Assembly: GCA_049790315.1 (NCBI GenBank)
Contig: JBAQYV010000039.1
Span: 1-37,873, forward strand
Reading direction: 5' to 3'
DNA from: DASPOJ01 sp049790315
GTDB taxonomy: Bacteria; Acidobacteriota; Terriglobia; Acidiferrales; UBA7541
Length of the DNA: 37,873 nucleotides
This document shows positions 8,104 through 16,927 of this stretch, in pieces. The notes under the pieces are model-generated. The model made no database searches. It was not told the origin of the DNA and worked only from the letters and a program-made list of their open reading frames with translations. The stretch's first letter is position 1. Every line of letters begins with the position of its first letter. The position numbers and the translations under genes are program-made.

Positions 8104-11100
8104 ATGGTAACGGGCAAACCAGTATTTTACGACGAGCAGCGGCGGCGATGGCGGCGGCTTCGCTGGATCCTCGAAATTACGGCGCTGGTTTTGGTGGTCG
8201 TTCTAATGGTGTTTACGGCCAGCGTTCTCCATCGCATGACTTTGCCAGGAGAGCTGCAACAACTGAGCGGGCGCACCGGGCTGCGCCCATTTTTGAACGC
8301 GCAAGCCAAGCCGCACGCGGCTCTGCGACGAGTTGGGCTGAGACGCCGCGTTAACGCGATAGGTTCGGAAACTCCACCGGCCAGCTATGACCCACTGCGC
8401 GCGGCATTTTACGTGTCGTACGATGCTACCAGCCTTGCCTCGCTGCAACTGCACTACAAAGACATCGACGTGCTAATTCCCGACACGCTGTATTCGGATT
8501 CGGCCGACGGAACGTTAACCTACCAGAACGATACGAAGTTGGCTGACTGGATGAGCAGTGCCGGAGTGGAAATTCCGATCATGCCACTGGTGCAAAACAC
8601 GAACGGAACATCATGGAAAGTGGCGGAGACAGTTGCGATGCTGGCGAATCCCGACGCACGGCAGAAGCTGGTGACGTCGCTCGCCGCGTATGTCATGAGC
8701 CACAACAACCTGGGACTCGTGGCGGATTTCGAGGAAATTCCACCTGGAAGCCAGAAGAATTTCGCAAATTTCATCGGAGAACTTGCCGCGCGGCTACATG
8801 GCGCGGGTGAAAAGCTCATGGTGGCATTGCCGGCAGGAGATTGGGACTACGACTATGCCGGAATCGCGAAAGTTTCCGACGCCATCATCGTGATGGATTA
8901 CGACCAATATTCGCAGGACACGGAATCGGGACCGATCGCGGCGCAAGATTGGTATGTGGAGCACCTACAAGCAATCTTGAAAGTGGTGCCAGCGCAGAAA
9001 GTCGTGGCCGGTGTGGCCAATTACGCGTACGACTGGACGGAACCGACCGGAAAAGCCAAACGGCAACCCGCGACGATAGATACGTTCCAGGCCGCCGCGG
9101 TGACGTCGTCAGAATCCGACGCGCCCATCGACTTCGATTCCGACACGCTGAACCCGCATTTCTCGTATTACGACGAGCACAACCAGGTGCACAACGTATG
9201 GATGCTCGACGGCGTGACGGCCTATAACCAATTGCGCGCCGCGGAACGCCTCGGAGTTCAGGGCACGGCATTGTGGAGGCTCGGCTCCGAGGACCAATCG
9301 CTGTGGACGATTTGGGACGTGACGCGACCGGACGATGCGGCGCGCGCGCGTTTGGACGATGTGCCATACGGATTCGATCTGGACATGGAAGGCGCCGGCG
9401 ATATCTGGAACAACATCACGAAGCCGACGCCAGGCAGCCGGTCGTTCGATTTCGATCCCTCGTCAAACCTGATCACGGACGAACACTATGACGTGCTTCC
9501 GATGCCCTACCGCATTTACCAGGTGGGCGCGCAGCGTGGAAAGATCGCGCTGAGTTTCGACGACGGCCCGGATACCGTGAACACCCCTAAAATCCTGGAT
9601 ATCTTGAAAGAGAAACACGCGCCGGCCACGTTCTTCGTGATCGGCGTGGAAGCGAATAAGGCGCTCGACCTGTTGCGACGCGAATACAACGAGGGCCACG
9701 AAATCGGCAACCACACCTACACGCATCCGGAGTTCACGCCCAGCCTTCCGGCCGCTCAAATCGAGTTTCAATTGAACTTGAACGAACGCCTACTGGCGAG
9801 CACGTTGGGAATCAAAACGCAGCTTTTCCGGCCGCCATACGGCATCGACCACCAGCCAGAAACGGCCGACGAAGTGGAGATGCTGCCGATTCCGCTTTCG
9901 ATGGGTTACATGCTGGTGGGCGCGCAAATCGATCCGCACGATTGGGGCGAAGTGGGAGGAATCGCTCCGCCGCCGGCGCAAACCATTGTGGACCGCGTGA
10001 TGCAGCAGGCGCGGTCTGGCGTGGGAAATATCGTGCTGATGCACGATGGCGGCGGAGACCGCAGCCATACGATCGCGGCGTTGCCGATGATCATCGATCA
10101 ATTGCGCGCGGCGGGATACGAACTGGTGCCGGTCTCCGAACTGGTGGGCGAGACGCGCGCGCAAGTGATGCCGGAGCTGAACTTCAGAGAACGGCTGGTG
10201 GCGCGTACGGACGGCTTGATCTTCACACTGTACGAGTATCTACGCGACCTGATCGCGTTTATCTTCATACTGGGGATTTTTCTAGTGAGTTTGCGCGCGC
10301 TGATCATCGGCCTATTGGCTTTGATTGAAAAACTGCGGCCGACGCCGCCGGAACAGCCGGGTTATGCACCGACGGTGACTGTGCTAATTCCGGCGTACAA
10401 CGAAGAATCGGTAATCGTCGGGACGGTGCGCTCGGCTCTGGCGAACGATTATTCTCCGCTCGAAGTGATCGTGATCGACGATGGCTCAACGGACCTGACG
10501 GGCGAACTACTCGACCGCAATTTCCTGGCAGATTCGCGGGTGCGCATCATTCACCAGCCGAATCGCGGCAAACCCGCGGCGCTGGGGCACGCATTCGCGG
10601 AGATCACGAGCGAGGTGGTCGTCACGATGGACGCGGATACACACATGGAGCCCGATGCCGTTCGGCATCTCGTGCGCCATTTCGCGAATCCGCGCGTGGG
10701 AGCCGTCGCCGGCAACGTGAAGGTGGGGAACCGCGATCGTTGGATTACGCGCTGGCAGGCGCTTGAGTACGTGACGAGCCAGAACCTCGAGAAGCGCGCG
10801 TTCGATCTTTTGAACTGCATACCGGTAGTGCCCGGGGCGCTAAGCGCGTGGCGCACCGATACCGTTCGCGCGGCGGGTGGATTCACCGCCGATACAGTCG
10901 CGGAAGATACCGATCTGACGATCACAATACGACGCGCGGGCTGGGCGATTCTTTATGATGAGGACGCCATCGGCTGGACCGAAGCACCTGAAACCGCCGG
11001 ACAATTGGTGCGGCAGCGTTTCCGCTGGACATTCGGCACGCTGCAATCGTTCTGGAAACATCGCGACACGCTGGGGCGCTGGCGTTACGGCACGCTAGGA

Positions 11101-11508
11101 TTTGTGGCGTTGCCAAATATTTTCTTATTTCAACTTCTGCTGCCGCTTTTTTCTCCGATTATCGATCTGTTGTTTATCGGCTCGCTGGTTTTCTGGGCAC
11201 TGGGGCAATTTCACGGCACAAAACTGCCGCCGCTGTGGACCACGGCCGATGTGGAACTATCGCTGCTGTTCTTCGCGGGCTTCATGTTGATTGACCTGTT
11301 GACGTGCGTCATCGCGTTTGCCCTGGAAAAACAGGAGGATTGGTCGCTGCTGTGGCCCGTGTTGGTGCAACGTTTTTACTATCGGCAGATGATGTACGTT
11401 GTGCTGTTTCGCGCGGTGATGGGCGCGGTGAAGGGCAGGTCGGTCGGCTGGCGCGGCGTAGAGGCGGACGTGCCGAGACCGACGCCGACGACGATGGCGC
11501 CGGTCTAA
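8104..11508 (+). CDS. trifunctional exopolysaccharide protein: GH18-like domain, NodB polysaccharide deacetylase, processive GT2 synthase
   Basis: A very large membrane protein (1134 residues from ATG 8104; TTG 8092 would add four). After an N-terminal TM (about 25-45) comes a GH18-like domain at about 100-430, with LVADFEE keeping the D-x-E pair of the family motif. A NodB domain follows at about 480-690, with SFDDGPD and the metal ligands NHTYTH. Then come a TM region, a GT2 domain at about 765-1000 (IPAYNEES, VIDDGSTD, DADTHME, AEDTDL, RQRFRW) and C-terminal TMs. The GT2 set is that of processive beta-glycan synthases of the PgaC/NodC/chitin-synthase type. In the PNAG system, PgaB joins a deacetylase and a hydrolase and PgaC is the synthase; here all three are in one chain. 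The inferred product is an N-acetylglucosamine-type polymer that is synthesised, exported, partly deacetylated and trimmed. No clear ribosome-binding site is seen, so the start is uncertain. Confidence 0.88.
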   Translation: MVTGKPVFYDEQRRRWRRLRWILEITALVLVVVLMVFTASVLHRMTLPGELQQLSGRTGLRPFLNAQAKPHAALRRVGLRRRVNAIGSETPPASYDPLRAAFYVSYDATSLASLQLHYKDIDVLIPDTLYSDSADGTLTYQNDTKLADWMSSAGVEIPIMPLVQNTNGTSWKVAETVAMLANPDARQKLVTSLAAYVMSHNNLGLVADFEEIPPGSQKNFANFIGELAARLHGAGEKLMVALPAGDWDYDYAGIAKVSDAIIVMDYDQYSQDTESGPIAAQDWYVEHLQAILKVVPAQKVVAGVANYAYDWTEPTGKAKRQPATIDTFQAAAVTSSESDAPIDFDSDTLNPHFSYYDEHNQVHNVWMLDGVTAYNQLRAAERLGVQGTALWRLGSEDQSLWTIWDVTRPDDAARARLDDVPYGFDLDMEGAGDIWNNITKPTPGSRSFDFDPSSNLITDEHYDVLPMPYRIYQVGAQRGKIALSFDDGPDTVNTPKILDILKEKHAPATFFVIGVEANKALDLLRREYNEGHEIGNHTYTHPEFTPSLPAAQIEFQLNLNERLLASTLGIKTQLFRPPYGIDHQPETADEVEMLPIPLSMGYMLVGAQIDPHDWGEVGGIAPPPAQTIVDRVMQQARSGVGNIVLMHDGGGDRSHTIAALPMIIDQLRAAGYELVPVSELVGETRAQVMPELNFRERLVARTDGLIFTLYEYLRDLIAFIFILGIFLVSLRALIIGLLALIEKLRPTPPEQPGYAPTVTVLIPAYNEESVIVGTVRSALANDYSPLEVIVIDDGSTDLTGELLDRNFLADSRVRIIHQPNRGKPAALGHAFAEITSEVVVTMDADTHMEPDAVRHLVRHFANPRVGAVAGNVKVGNRDRWITRWQALEYVTSQNLEKRAFDLLNCIPVVPGALSAWRTDTVRAAGGFTADTVAEDTDLTITIRRAGWAILYDEDAIGWTEAPETAGQLVRQRFRWTFGTLQSFWKHRDTLGRWRYGTLGFVALPNIFLFQLLLPLFSPIIDLLFIGSLVFWALGQFHGTKLPPLWTTADVELSLLFFAGFMLIDLLTCVIAFALEKQEDWSLLWPVLVQRFYYRQMMYVVLFRAVMGAVKGRSVGWRGVEADVPRPTPTTMAPV

Positions 11509-11585
11509 GTGAATCTCGGCATTTGTGGCGCAGCCAACTACGACTGCGTCGTCGAGAAACAAACGTGCAAGCCCGGGAGAATCCC

Positions 11586-12137
11586 ATGTCCTCTCCAACA
11601 TCTTTCCCAATGCCATTGACGATGCCGAACCCCGCGGAACTGATCACGCTGCTCTTCAAATACAATCAGTGGGCGAATCGCCGAACGCTTGGCGCGTGCG
11701 AGGGGTTGACGAGCGAACAGTTCACGCGCGCGTTGAATTCAAGTTTTTCGTCTGTGCGCGATACGCTTGCACATATTTACGGCGCGGAATGGATTTGGCT
11801 TGAACGCTTCGAGGGCCGCTCTCCCATGGGCCTGCCGCCGGGGACGGACTTTCCCGATTGGGCCGCGGTGCGCGCGCATATGGAAGAAATCGACGGCGCA
11901 CTTTTAAAATATGTCGTAAAACTCCGCGCCGGGGATCTGGACCGAGTATTGGAATTCAGTACGTTCGCGGGAAAGCGGACTTCCGGGCCACTGTGGTCGC
12001 TGCTTCAACACGTGGCCAATCACAGCACGTATCATAGAGGGCAGGTCACGACGCTGTTGCGGCAATTGGGCGCGAAAACCGTGGGGACCGACCTGAGTGG
12101 GTTTTATCGCGAGCTAGCGGCGGGCGCGCAAGTCTGA
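11586..12137 (+). CDS. DinB-like four-helix-bundle protein (DinB/YfiT superfamily)
   Basis: A 183-residue protein. The N-terminus LITLLFKYNQWANRRTL and the later HIYGAEWIWLERFEG and HVANHSTYHRGQVTTLLRQLG are the three metal-ligand helices of the DinB/YfiT fold; the H-x3-H-x3-Q type end motif is intact. Family members are nickel/zinc-binding and often thiol-dependent S-transferases or detoxification proteins, but the reaction cannot be assigned here. The chosen start is ATG 11586, with GGGAGA at 11575-11580 as ribosome-binding site. The much longer open frame upstream only overlaps the previous gene out of frame. It is convergent with the peroxiredoxin gene, leaving 46 bases between the two. 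Confidence 0.83.
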   Translation: MSSPTSFPMPLTMPNPAELITLLFKYNQWANRRTLGACEGLTSEQFTRALNSSFSSVRDTLAHIYGAEWIWLERFEGRSPMGLPPGTDFPDWAAVRAHMEEIDGALLKYVVKLRAGDLDRVLEFSTFAGKRTSGPLWSLLQHVANHSTYHRGQVTTLLRQLGAKTVGTDLSGFYRELAAGAQV

Positions 12138-12183
12138 TGGTTTGCGCGTGTTCGCTCAGCGCGCGAATCGGAAACGCCGGCGA

Positions 12184-12663
12184 TCAGTCTTCCATATTGG
12201 TCTGCAAGGCACGGACGGCTGTGAGCACTTCAGCCGCATGTCCTTTGGAGTGCGCCGACTCCCACACTTTCAGAATTTTGCCATCGGGCCCGATGAGGAC
12301 CGTGCTGCGCACGATTCCCAGGAAACTCTTCCCGAGGAACTTTTTCATCCGTCGCGCTCCGTAACTTTCAATCACCACAAATCCCGGATCGCTCAATAAA
12401 GTGAAGTTCAAATGTTCTTTTTTCTTGAAACGGGCTTGCGCTTCGACTTGATCGGCGCTACAGCCGAGCACAACCGCGCCCAGCTTGGCGAAATCCGCCT
12501 GCATATCCCGGAATTCACCCGCTTCACACGTACAGCCGGGAGTGCTGGCTTTGGGATAAAAGTATAAAACAACAATGCGGCCGCGGAGATCGGCGAGCGA
12601 AACGGGCCGGCCGTCATCGCCGGGAACGCTGAAATTGGGAGCGGGATCACCGACCTTCAACAC
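12184..12663 (-). CDS. bcp: Bcp/PrxQ-type thiol peroxiredoxin
   Basis: A 159-residue cytoplasmic peroxidase that reduces H2O2 and organic hydroperoxides with thioredoxin. The thioredoxin-fold N-terminus (VGDPAPNFSVPGDDG) leads to the active site ASTPGCTCEAGEF, with peroxidatic Cys44. The resolving Cys of E. coli Bcp lies five residues further on; here that position is Gly and a Cys is found at +2 (Cys46), with another at Cys68 (VLGCSAD). The start is GTG 12663, well placed after GGAGG with a six-base spacer. It is downstream of gatB on the same strand with 78 bases between. Confidence 0.9.
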   Translation of the reverse strand: MLKVGDPAPNFSVPGDDGRPVSLADLRGRIVVLYFYPKASTPGCTCEAGEFRDMQADFAKLGAVVLGCSADQVEAQARFKKKEHLNFTLLSDPGFVVIESYGARRMKKFLGKSFLGIVRSTVLIGPDGKILKVWESAHSKGHAAEVLTAVRALQTNMED

Positions 12664-12741
12664 ATTGGACCTCCAGGACGCTGACGATGAACGACGATTC
12701 GGATTCGCGCAGGAGATCCGGCGCGATACTAACTCAGACTC

Positions 12742-14235
12742 TCAACCAAGCAATCGCCGCAATATTTCCTGCACGACCTGCGGATTCGCCTGGCCGCGCG
12801 AGGCGCGCATGACCTGGCCCACAAAATAATTGAAGACTCCCTGATTGCCCGCGCGAAGCTTCGCGGCATTGTCAGGACTCGCGGCGAGCGCTTCCTGGCA
12901 TAGGCGTTCGATTTCGGATGTGTCGTCGATTTTTTCCAGGCCTTCGGTTGCGACAATCTCGGCGGCGCTGCGGCCGGTGCCAAACATTTTCGGGAGAATT
13001 TTTTTGCCCATGGCCGCGGTGATCTTGCCCTGATCGATCAGCTTGAGTAGACCCGCCAGTTCTACCGGCGCTACGGGAAACTCGGCGCTGGCTGTCTCGA
13101 GCGCGGCTGTTTGATTCCTTTGGCGAAGCAGTTCGGTTTGAATCCATGCGGCGGCGAGGCGCGGTGGCGCACCAGCGCGCGTGGTTTCTTCGTAATAATC
13201 GGCAAGTTCACGCGAATCCGTCAGCACACCAGCATCGTAGGGTGTGACGCCGTACTCGCTGATGAAGCGCGCGCGGCGGGCATCCGGCAGTTCCGGCATT
13301 TGCGAAGCGATTTCGGCGAGTTGCGCGGCGGACACGCGCACGGGCAACAAATCCGGGTCGGGAAAATAACGATAATCGTGGGCGAATTCTTTGGAGCGCA
13401 TGGGCTCCGTGCGGCCAGCCGGGACATTCCAGAGCCGTGTTTCCTGCACAATGCGGCCGCCCGATTCAAGTACGCCGACTTGGCGCGTGATTTCGTATTC
13501 CAGCGCGCGTTGGAGGTAGCGGAACGAATTCAGATTCTTTACTTCGGCCTTGGTGCCGAGTTTCGTTTCACCTCGGCGGCGTACGCTGACGTTGGCGTCG
13601 CAACGCAGCGAACCCTTTTCCATGTCGCAATCGCTGACGCCGGCGTATTGCAGAACTTGCTTGAGCGTCGTCAGGTATGCGTAGGCGGCGGCGGGAGAAC
13701 GCAGATCGGGCTCGGATACGATTTCGATCAAGGGCGTTCCGCCACGGTTGTAATCGACGTAACTTTTTTCGGCCGAATCGGGGAAACCGTCGTGCAAGTT
13801 CTTGGCCGCATCTTCCTCGAGGTGCAAGCGGGTGATTCCAATCCGCAGCATCGCGCCCTCGGATTCGGTTTCGAGCCAACCCGCGGTTGCGAGCGGGAGT
13901 TCGTACATCGAAATTTGATAGCCCTTCGGCAGATCGGGATAAAAATAGTTTTTGCGCGCAAATCGCGAGGACTCTTGAACGCTGAGGTGCAGCGCGAGAG
14001 ACGCGCGCACGGCGAATTCAAGCGCGCGGCGGTTCATCACGGGGAGCGAACCGGGGAGGCCGAGGCACACGGGACACGTGTTCGAGTTGGGTGCGTCGCC
14101 GAAGCGCGTGGAGCAACCGCAGAAGATTTTGGTTTCGGTCTTTAGTTGGACGTGGACTTCAAGACCGATCACGGGCTCGTAGGCGGCCAGGATTTCGGCG
14201 GCGATTGGCGGCGCGTCTTGGGTAACTTTGGCCAT
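12742..14235 (-). CDS. gatB: aspartyl/glutamyl-tRNA(Asn/Gln) amidotransferase subunit B
   Basis: A 497-residue GatB, full length for the family. The N-terminal cradle domain begins YEPVIGLEVHVQL and contains the zinc-type cysteines in CGCSTRFG and NTCPVCLG, then the family signature FYPDLPKGYQIS. The middle has DYNRGGTPLIEIVSEPD; the C-terminal YqeY-like tail (from about 350) ends FVGQVMRASRGQANPQVVQEIL. With GatA and GatC it converts Glu-tRNA(Gln) and/or Asp-tRNA(Asn) to the amide forms in the cytoplasm. gatA and gatC are not in the window. Start ATG 14235. Probably co-oriented with, and perhaps read through into, the downstream peroxiredoxin gene. Confidence 0.96.
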   Translation of the reverse strand: MAKVTQDAPPIAAEILAAYEPVIGLEVHVQLKTETKIFCGCSTRFGDAPNSNTCPVCLGLPGSLPVMNRRALEFAVRASLALHLSVQESSRFARKNYFYPDLPKGYQISMYELPLATAGWLETESEGAMLRIGITRLHLEEDAAKNLHDGFPDSAEKSYVDYNRGGTPLIEIVSEPDLRSPAAAYAYLTTLKQVLQYAGVSDCDMEKGSLRCDANVSVRRRGETKLGTKAEVKNLNSFRYLQRALEYEITRQVGVLESGGRIVQETRLWNVPAGRTEPMRSKEFAHDYRYFPDPDLLPVRVSAAQLAEIASQMPELPDARRARFISEYGVTPYDAGVLTDSRELADYYEETTRAGAPPRLAAAWIQTELLRQRNQTAALETASAEFPVAPVELAGLLKLIDQGKITAAMGKKILPKMFGTGRSAAEIVATEGLEKIDDTSEIERLCQEALAASPDNAAKLRAGNQGVFNYFVGQVMRASRGQANPQVVQEILRRLLG

Positions 14236-14293
14236 CGGAGCGGTCGATTATAGCATCGCGCGCAGCATCTCTTGAACGGTAGCGCGAGGCCGC

Positions 14294-14342
14294 AAAAGGG
14301 CGCGCCGCCGATTCGCGGAATGAGCAGACCGGCGGCGCGCCC
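14294..14342 (-). terminator. intrinsic terminator after the TonB-dependent receptor
   Basis: A perfect 13-base inverted repeat, GGGCGCGCCGCCG at 14298-14310 and CGGCGGCGCGCCC at 14330-14342. On the minus strand it is followed by TTTT (AAAA at 14294-14297). It lies 21 bases beyond the stop of the receptor gene and separates it from gatB. Confidence 0.75.
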
Positions 14343-14363
14343 CAATGATTTCGTTCAGCGGCT

Positions 14364-16619
14364 TTAACGGCTATGCTCCGTGGGAATGTTGAACTTAATG
14401 CCAGTGAGAAAGTTGAAGTGCAGCGCCGGAAAACCGAGCGCCTCCTCATATTTCTCGTTGAGAATGTTATTGAGACGCCCGTAAATTTCCACGCCGCGGG
14501 GCAATCGGTATGCGAAGCCACCGTTCAGGTCCTGGAAGCTCTTGGTTTTGAAAAGGCACGGCAGATCGAGTTCGCAAGCGAACGTGCCGTCGTTCGGCTC
14601 TACGTCGAGTTCGGGCCCGCGGAGTGTGGCATTCAGATTAAGCAACAGACGCTTGTGGGTCCAGGTGACATTGAAGCCGCCGGAATTGCGAGGGCGGGCA
14701 ACCAGTTCCTGGCCGACGACGAATGGAGTGGGCGCCTCTGCGTTGGTGCCGTCGAGCGCCAATATCGCGGTGTTGAGCCGCGAGTATTCCACCATCATCT
14801 CGATCGAGCGCGTTGGTCTGAGCCGCAGACTGGTCTCCACACCATCGGCGCGCGAGTTTTTTAGATTGGCGGACGTGAACATGCTTAGACCGGTGCCGCC
14901 TACGGATACGATTTGATCCGTGAAATGGTTGTAGAAATAAGTGACGTCGATCACGGCCTTGCCATCCATCAGGCTTTGTTCGACTCCGGCATCGAAGCTA
15001 GTGCTTTTCTCAGGCTTGAGGTTCGGGTTCGTTCCGTCGAGATCGAAGCCACCCGGAGGACGAATCCCGGTGCCGAAGCTGCCGTGAATTCGCGTGGCGC
15101 CCAGGAAACCGTTGCTCGATTGATGGGCAATGTAGGCGACAGAAAGCCGCGGGTCCACCTGACTGATCGAGGTCGCCGGAATAACCGGGTCCAGCGGCAG
15201 GCTCCCCGTTTGGATATTGTCCACGCGAAGACCGGCGGTGAAAAACCATCGACTGCCGGGATTCCAGCGGTCTTCGGCGAAGAAGGCGTAGGTATAGCGC
15301 GGCAATGTGAAAGGGTTAAAATTGGCATCATCGAGAAAAGTGTCGTTGAACTGCTCGTGGTCGAATTCAAAACCGGCGATAAAGACATCTTTCGGTGAAA
15401 AAGTTATTTCGCTGCGCGTGTTCGCGACCAGGTGCGTGGTGAAGGTGTCCTCCGCGAAGGAGGGTGAAAAGAAATCGTACCGGTCAGTGGAATCACTGAT
15501 GGTGGTTACTTGCTGGAATCGACTCGATATCTGTTCGGTGTAATTCAACTGATAGCCAAAAAGATTCTGTCTAAGACTCTGCGCGGAAGCGGCAAACCCG
15601 GGATAAAGGCCGTCCGGATCTGAACCGTAGGGTCCGTTACTCGCGTCCGCGCTGTTGTCGCCGAAGAAGTGAACTTCGACGTGACGGCGTGGGCTGCGCG
15701 AATAGCCCAGAGTTACGATCGCGGTTTGGTTTCGATAGGCGTCGTCAATCACCGGGCCGCGATCGCTGAAGCGCGCGAGGTCGTAGGACCAATCGAAACC
15801 CCCTTCTGCGCCGGCGCCGCCGGTGGCAAGACGCAACGTTTCGTTGCTGCCCCCTTCGGTGAGGAAATTGAGATGCGCCGCGCCCTCAGCAGGCTCGCTG
15901 ATGACGTCAATAACGCCGGCGACGGCGTCCTCGCCGTAGAGGGCGCTCTGTGGCCCGCGCGTAACTTCGACTTGCTCGACTCCATCTACCGGCAGCGGCG
16001 AGATGTTGAACGCACCGCCAAAATCGTTCAGCGGAATTCCGTCGATCATCACCAGATTGTAATCGGAATCGCCGCCGCGGATGAAAGCGCTGGACTCGGC
16101 ACCGCGCTGGCCGGTTTGCCTGAGCGCGACTCCAGGAATATTGCGGAGGGCTTCGTAAACGCTTTGGTCGCCTTGGTCCTCAATGTCTTGCTTGCTGACG
16201 ACTGTAATCGTGGAGCCGATCTGCGGCGCAAGCGCGCCACCGAGAGAGGCCGACACGACAACTTTTTCCTGCGCTGCGCTCAGCTTCAAGTGCAAGTCTG
16301 CCGTCTGGGTTTCGCCGCCCGCCAAATCGATCTGGGCGGATAGTTCACTGAAGCCGGGCGAATTAGCGACCACCGTAAATGTTCCGTCGAGCAGGCCGTC
16401 GAAGCGATAGTGGCCTTGCGAGTCTGTGATGGTTTCCGCTACGGCCACCATCGAATCAAGCAAATCAACTTTGGCACCCTCTACGATCCGTCCGCCGGGA
16501 TCGAAGACAGTGCCTTGTATCGAAGCGCGCTGCTGGGAGTTCGGGGACTGTGCGAACGTCGCGTGGTTCGGAAAGATTGTTGCGGATAAAAATAACAAAA
16601 CGACAAATCTGAATCTCAT
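14364..16619 (-). CDS. btuB: TonB-dependent outer-membrane receptor, probably for cobalamin (BtuB-like)
   Basis: A 751-residue outer-membrane active transporter. A signal peptide (MRFRFVVLLFLSATIF...TFAQ) is followed by a carboxypeptidase-regulatory-like beta-sandwich at about 30-115 (IQGTVFDPGGRIVEGA) and a plug domain at about 120-240 (SKQDIEDQGDQSVYEALRNI, IPGVALRQTG, GPQSALYGEDAVAGVI). A 22-strand-type barrel with a conserved C-terminal segment completes it. The start is ATG 16619, with AGGAGAAAGGG just upstream; a longer open frame from 16667 runs through the regulatory hairpin and is rejected. The cobalamin riboswitch immediately upstream and the adjacent BtuFCD genes support a B12 substrate; the protein alone would not prove it. 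Confidence 0.88.
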   Translation of the reverse strand: MRFRFVVLLFLSATIFPNHATFAQSPNSQQRASIQGTVFDPGGRIVEGAKVDLLDSMVAVAETITDSQGHYRFDGLLDGTFTVVANSPGFSELSAQIDLAGGETQTADLHLKLSAAQEKVVVSASLGGALAPQIGSTITVVSKQDIEDQGDQSVYEALRNIPGVALRQTGQRGAESSAFIRGGDSDYNLVMIDGIPLNDFGGAFNISPLPVDGVEQVEVTRGPQSALYGEDAVAGVIDVISEPAEGAAHLNFLTEGGSNETLRLATGGAGAEGGFDWSYDLARFSDRGPVIDDAYRNQTAIVTLGYSRSPRRHVEVHFFGDNSADASNGPYGSDPDGLYPGFAASAQSLRQNLFGYQLNYTEQISSRFQQVTTISDSTDRYDFFSPSFAEDTFTTHLVANTRSEITFSPKDVFIAGFEFDHEQFNDTFLDDANFNPFTLPRYTYAFFAEDRWNPGSRWFFTAGLRVDNIQTGSLPLDPVIPATSISQVDPRLSVAYIAHQSSNGFLGATRIHGSFGTGIRPPGGFDLDGTNPNLKPEKSTSFDAGVEQSLMDGKAVIDVTYFYNHFTDQIVSVGGTGLSMFTSANLKNSRADGVETSLRLRPTRSIEMMVEYSRLNTAILALDGTNAEAPTPFVVGQELVARPRNSGGFNVTWTHKRLLLNLNATLRGPELDVEPNDGTFACELDLPCLFKTKSFQDLNGGFAYRLPRGVEIYGRLNNILNEKYEEALGFPALHFNFLTGIKFNIPTEHSR

Positions 16620-16630
16620 GGAATCCCTTT

Positions 16631-16649
16631 CTCCTGCCTCGCGCAGGAG
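16631..16649 (-). promoter_or_regulatory. Shine-Dalgarno-sequestering hairpin of the receptor gene
   Basis: CTCCTGC (16631-16637) and GCAGGAG (16643-16649) form a perfect seven-base stem with a five-base loop. On the minus strand the 3' arm contains the AGGAG ribosome-binding site, 11 to 12 bases before ATG 16619. Together with the riboswitch just upstream, this is the expected layout of a translational expression platform. Confidence 0.6.
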
Positions 16650-16695
16650 TAGAAGGTTGGCCAGCATCCGGGATCATTTCCGGCTTGCACGGCTT

Positions 16696-16848
16696 GCGGA
16701 CTCCGCCGGTATCCTGGCTCAGCGGCATTCAACGCGCGCGGCCTTCCCATCCCCATGGCGCGGGACAGTGGCTCGCACGCAGTGCACTCCGCTTTACAGT
16801 CGCGCGGCGGCGACGGCTTTAAACCGTCTTCCCGGGCGCGGAGTCCGC
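16696..16848 (-). promoter_or_regulatory. cobalamin riboswitch, long form, upstream of the TonB receptor
   Basis: Read on the minus strand, a closing P1 stem of 10 perfect pairs (GCGGACTCCG at 16839-16848 read in reverse complement, and CGGAGTCCGC from 16696-16705) encloses the conserved cobalamin aptamer blocks: CCCGGGAAGACGG, GCGACTGTAAAGCGG, then GCCACTGTCCCG (the B12 box, plus-strand 16761-16772), GGGAAGGC and GAGCCAGGATACCGG. Both the CAACTGTAA-like and the GCCACTG blocks are present, so this is the full-length class with the peripheral arms. It lies in the 308-base gap between btuD and the receptor gene. Ligand-bound RNA should repress the receptor. Confidence 0.92.
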
Positions 16849-16927
16849 GGTTGATGTAGTCGGAGCACGCGTCGACGTGTTCGAGGCGCGACGCGGCTCC
16901 GGGTGAATCGAACGCCGGCGTGAGCGA

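Noticed and set aside
13111..14145. Long open frame (344 codons) on the plus strand
   Set aside because: It lies wholly opposite gatB, which is complete and motif-rich. The frame shows no family pattern and arises from GC-rich codon bias.
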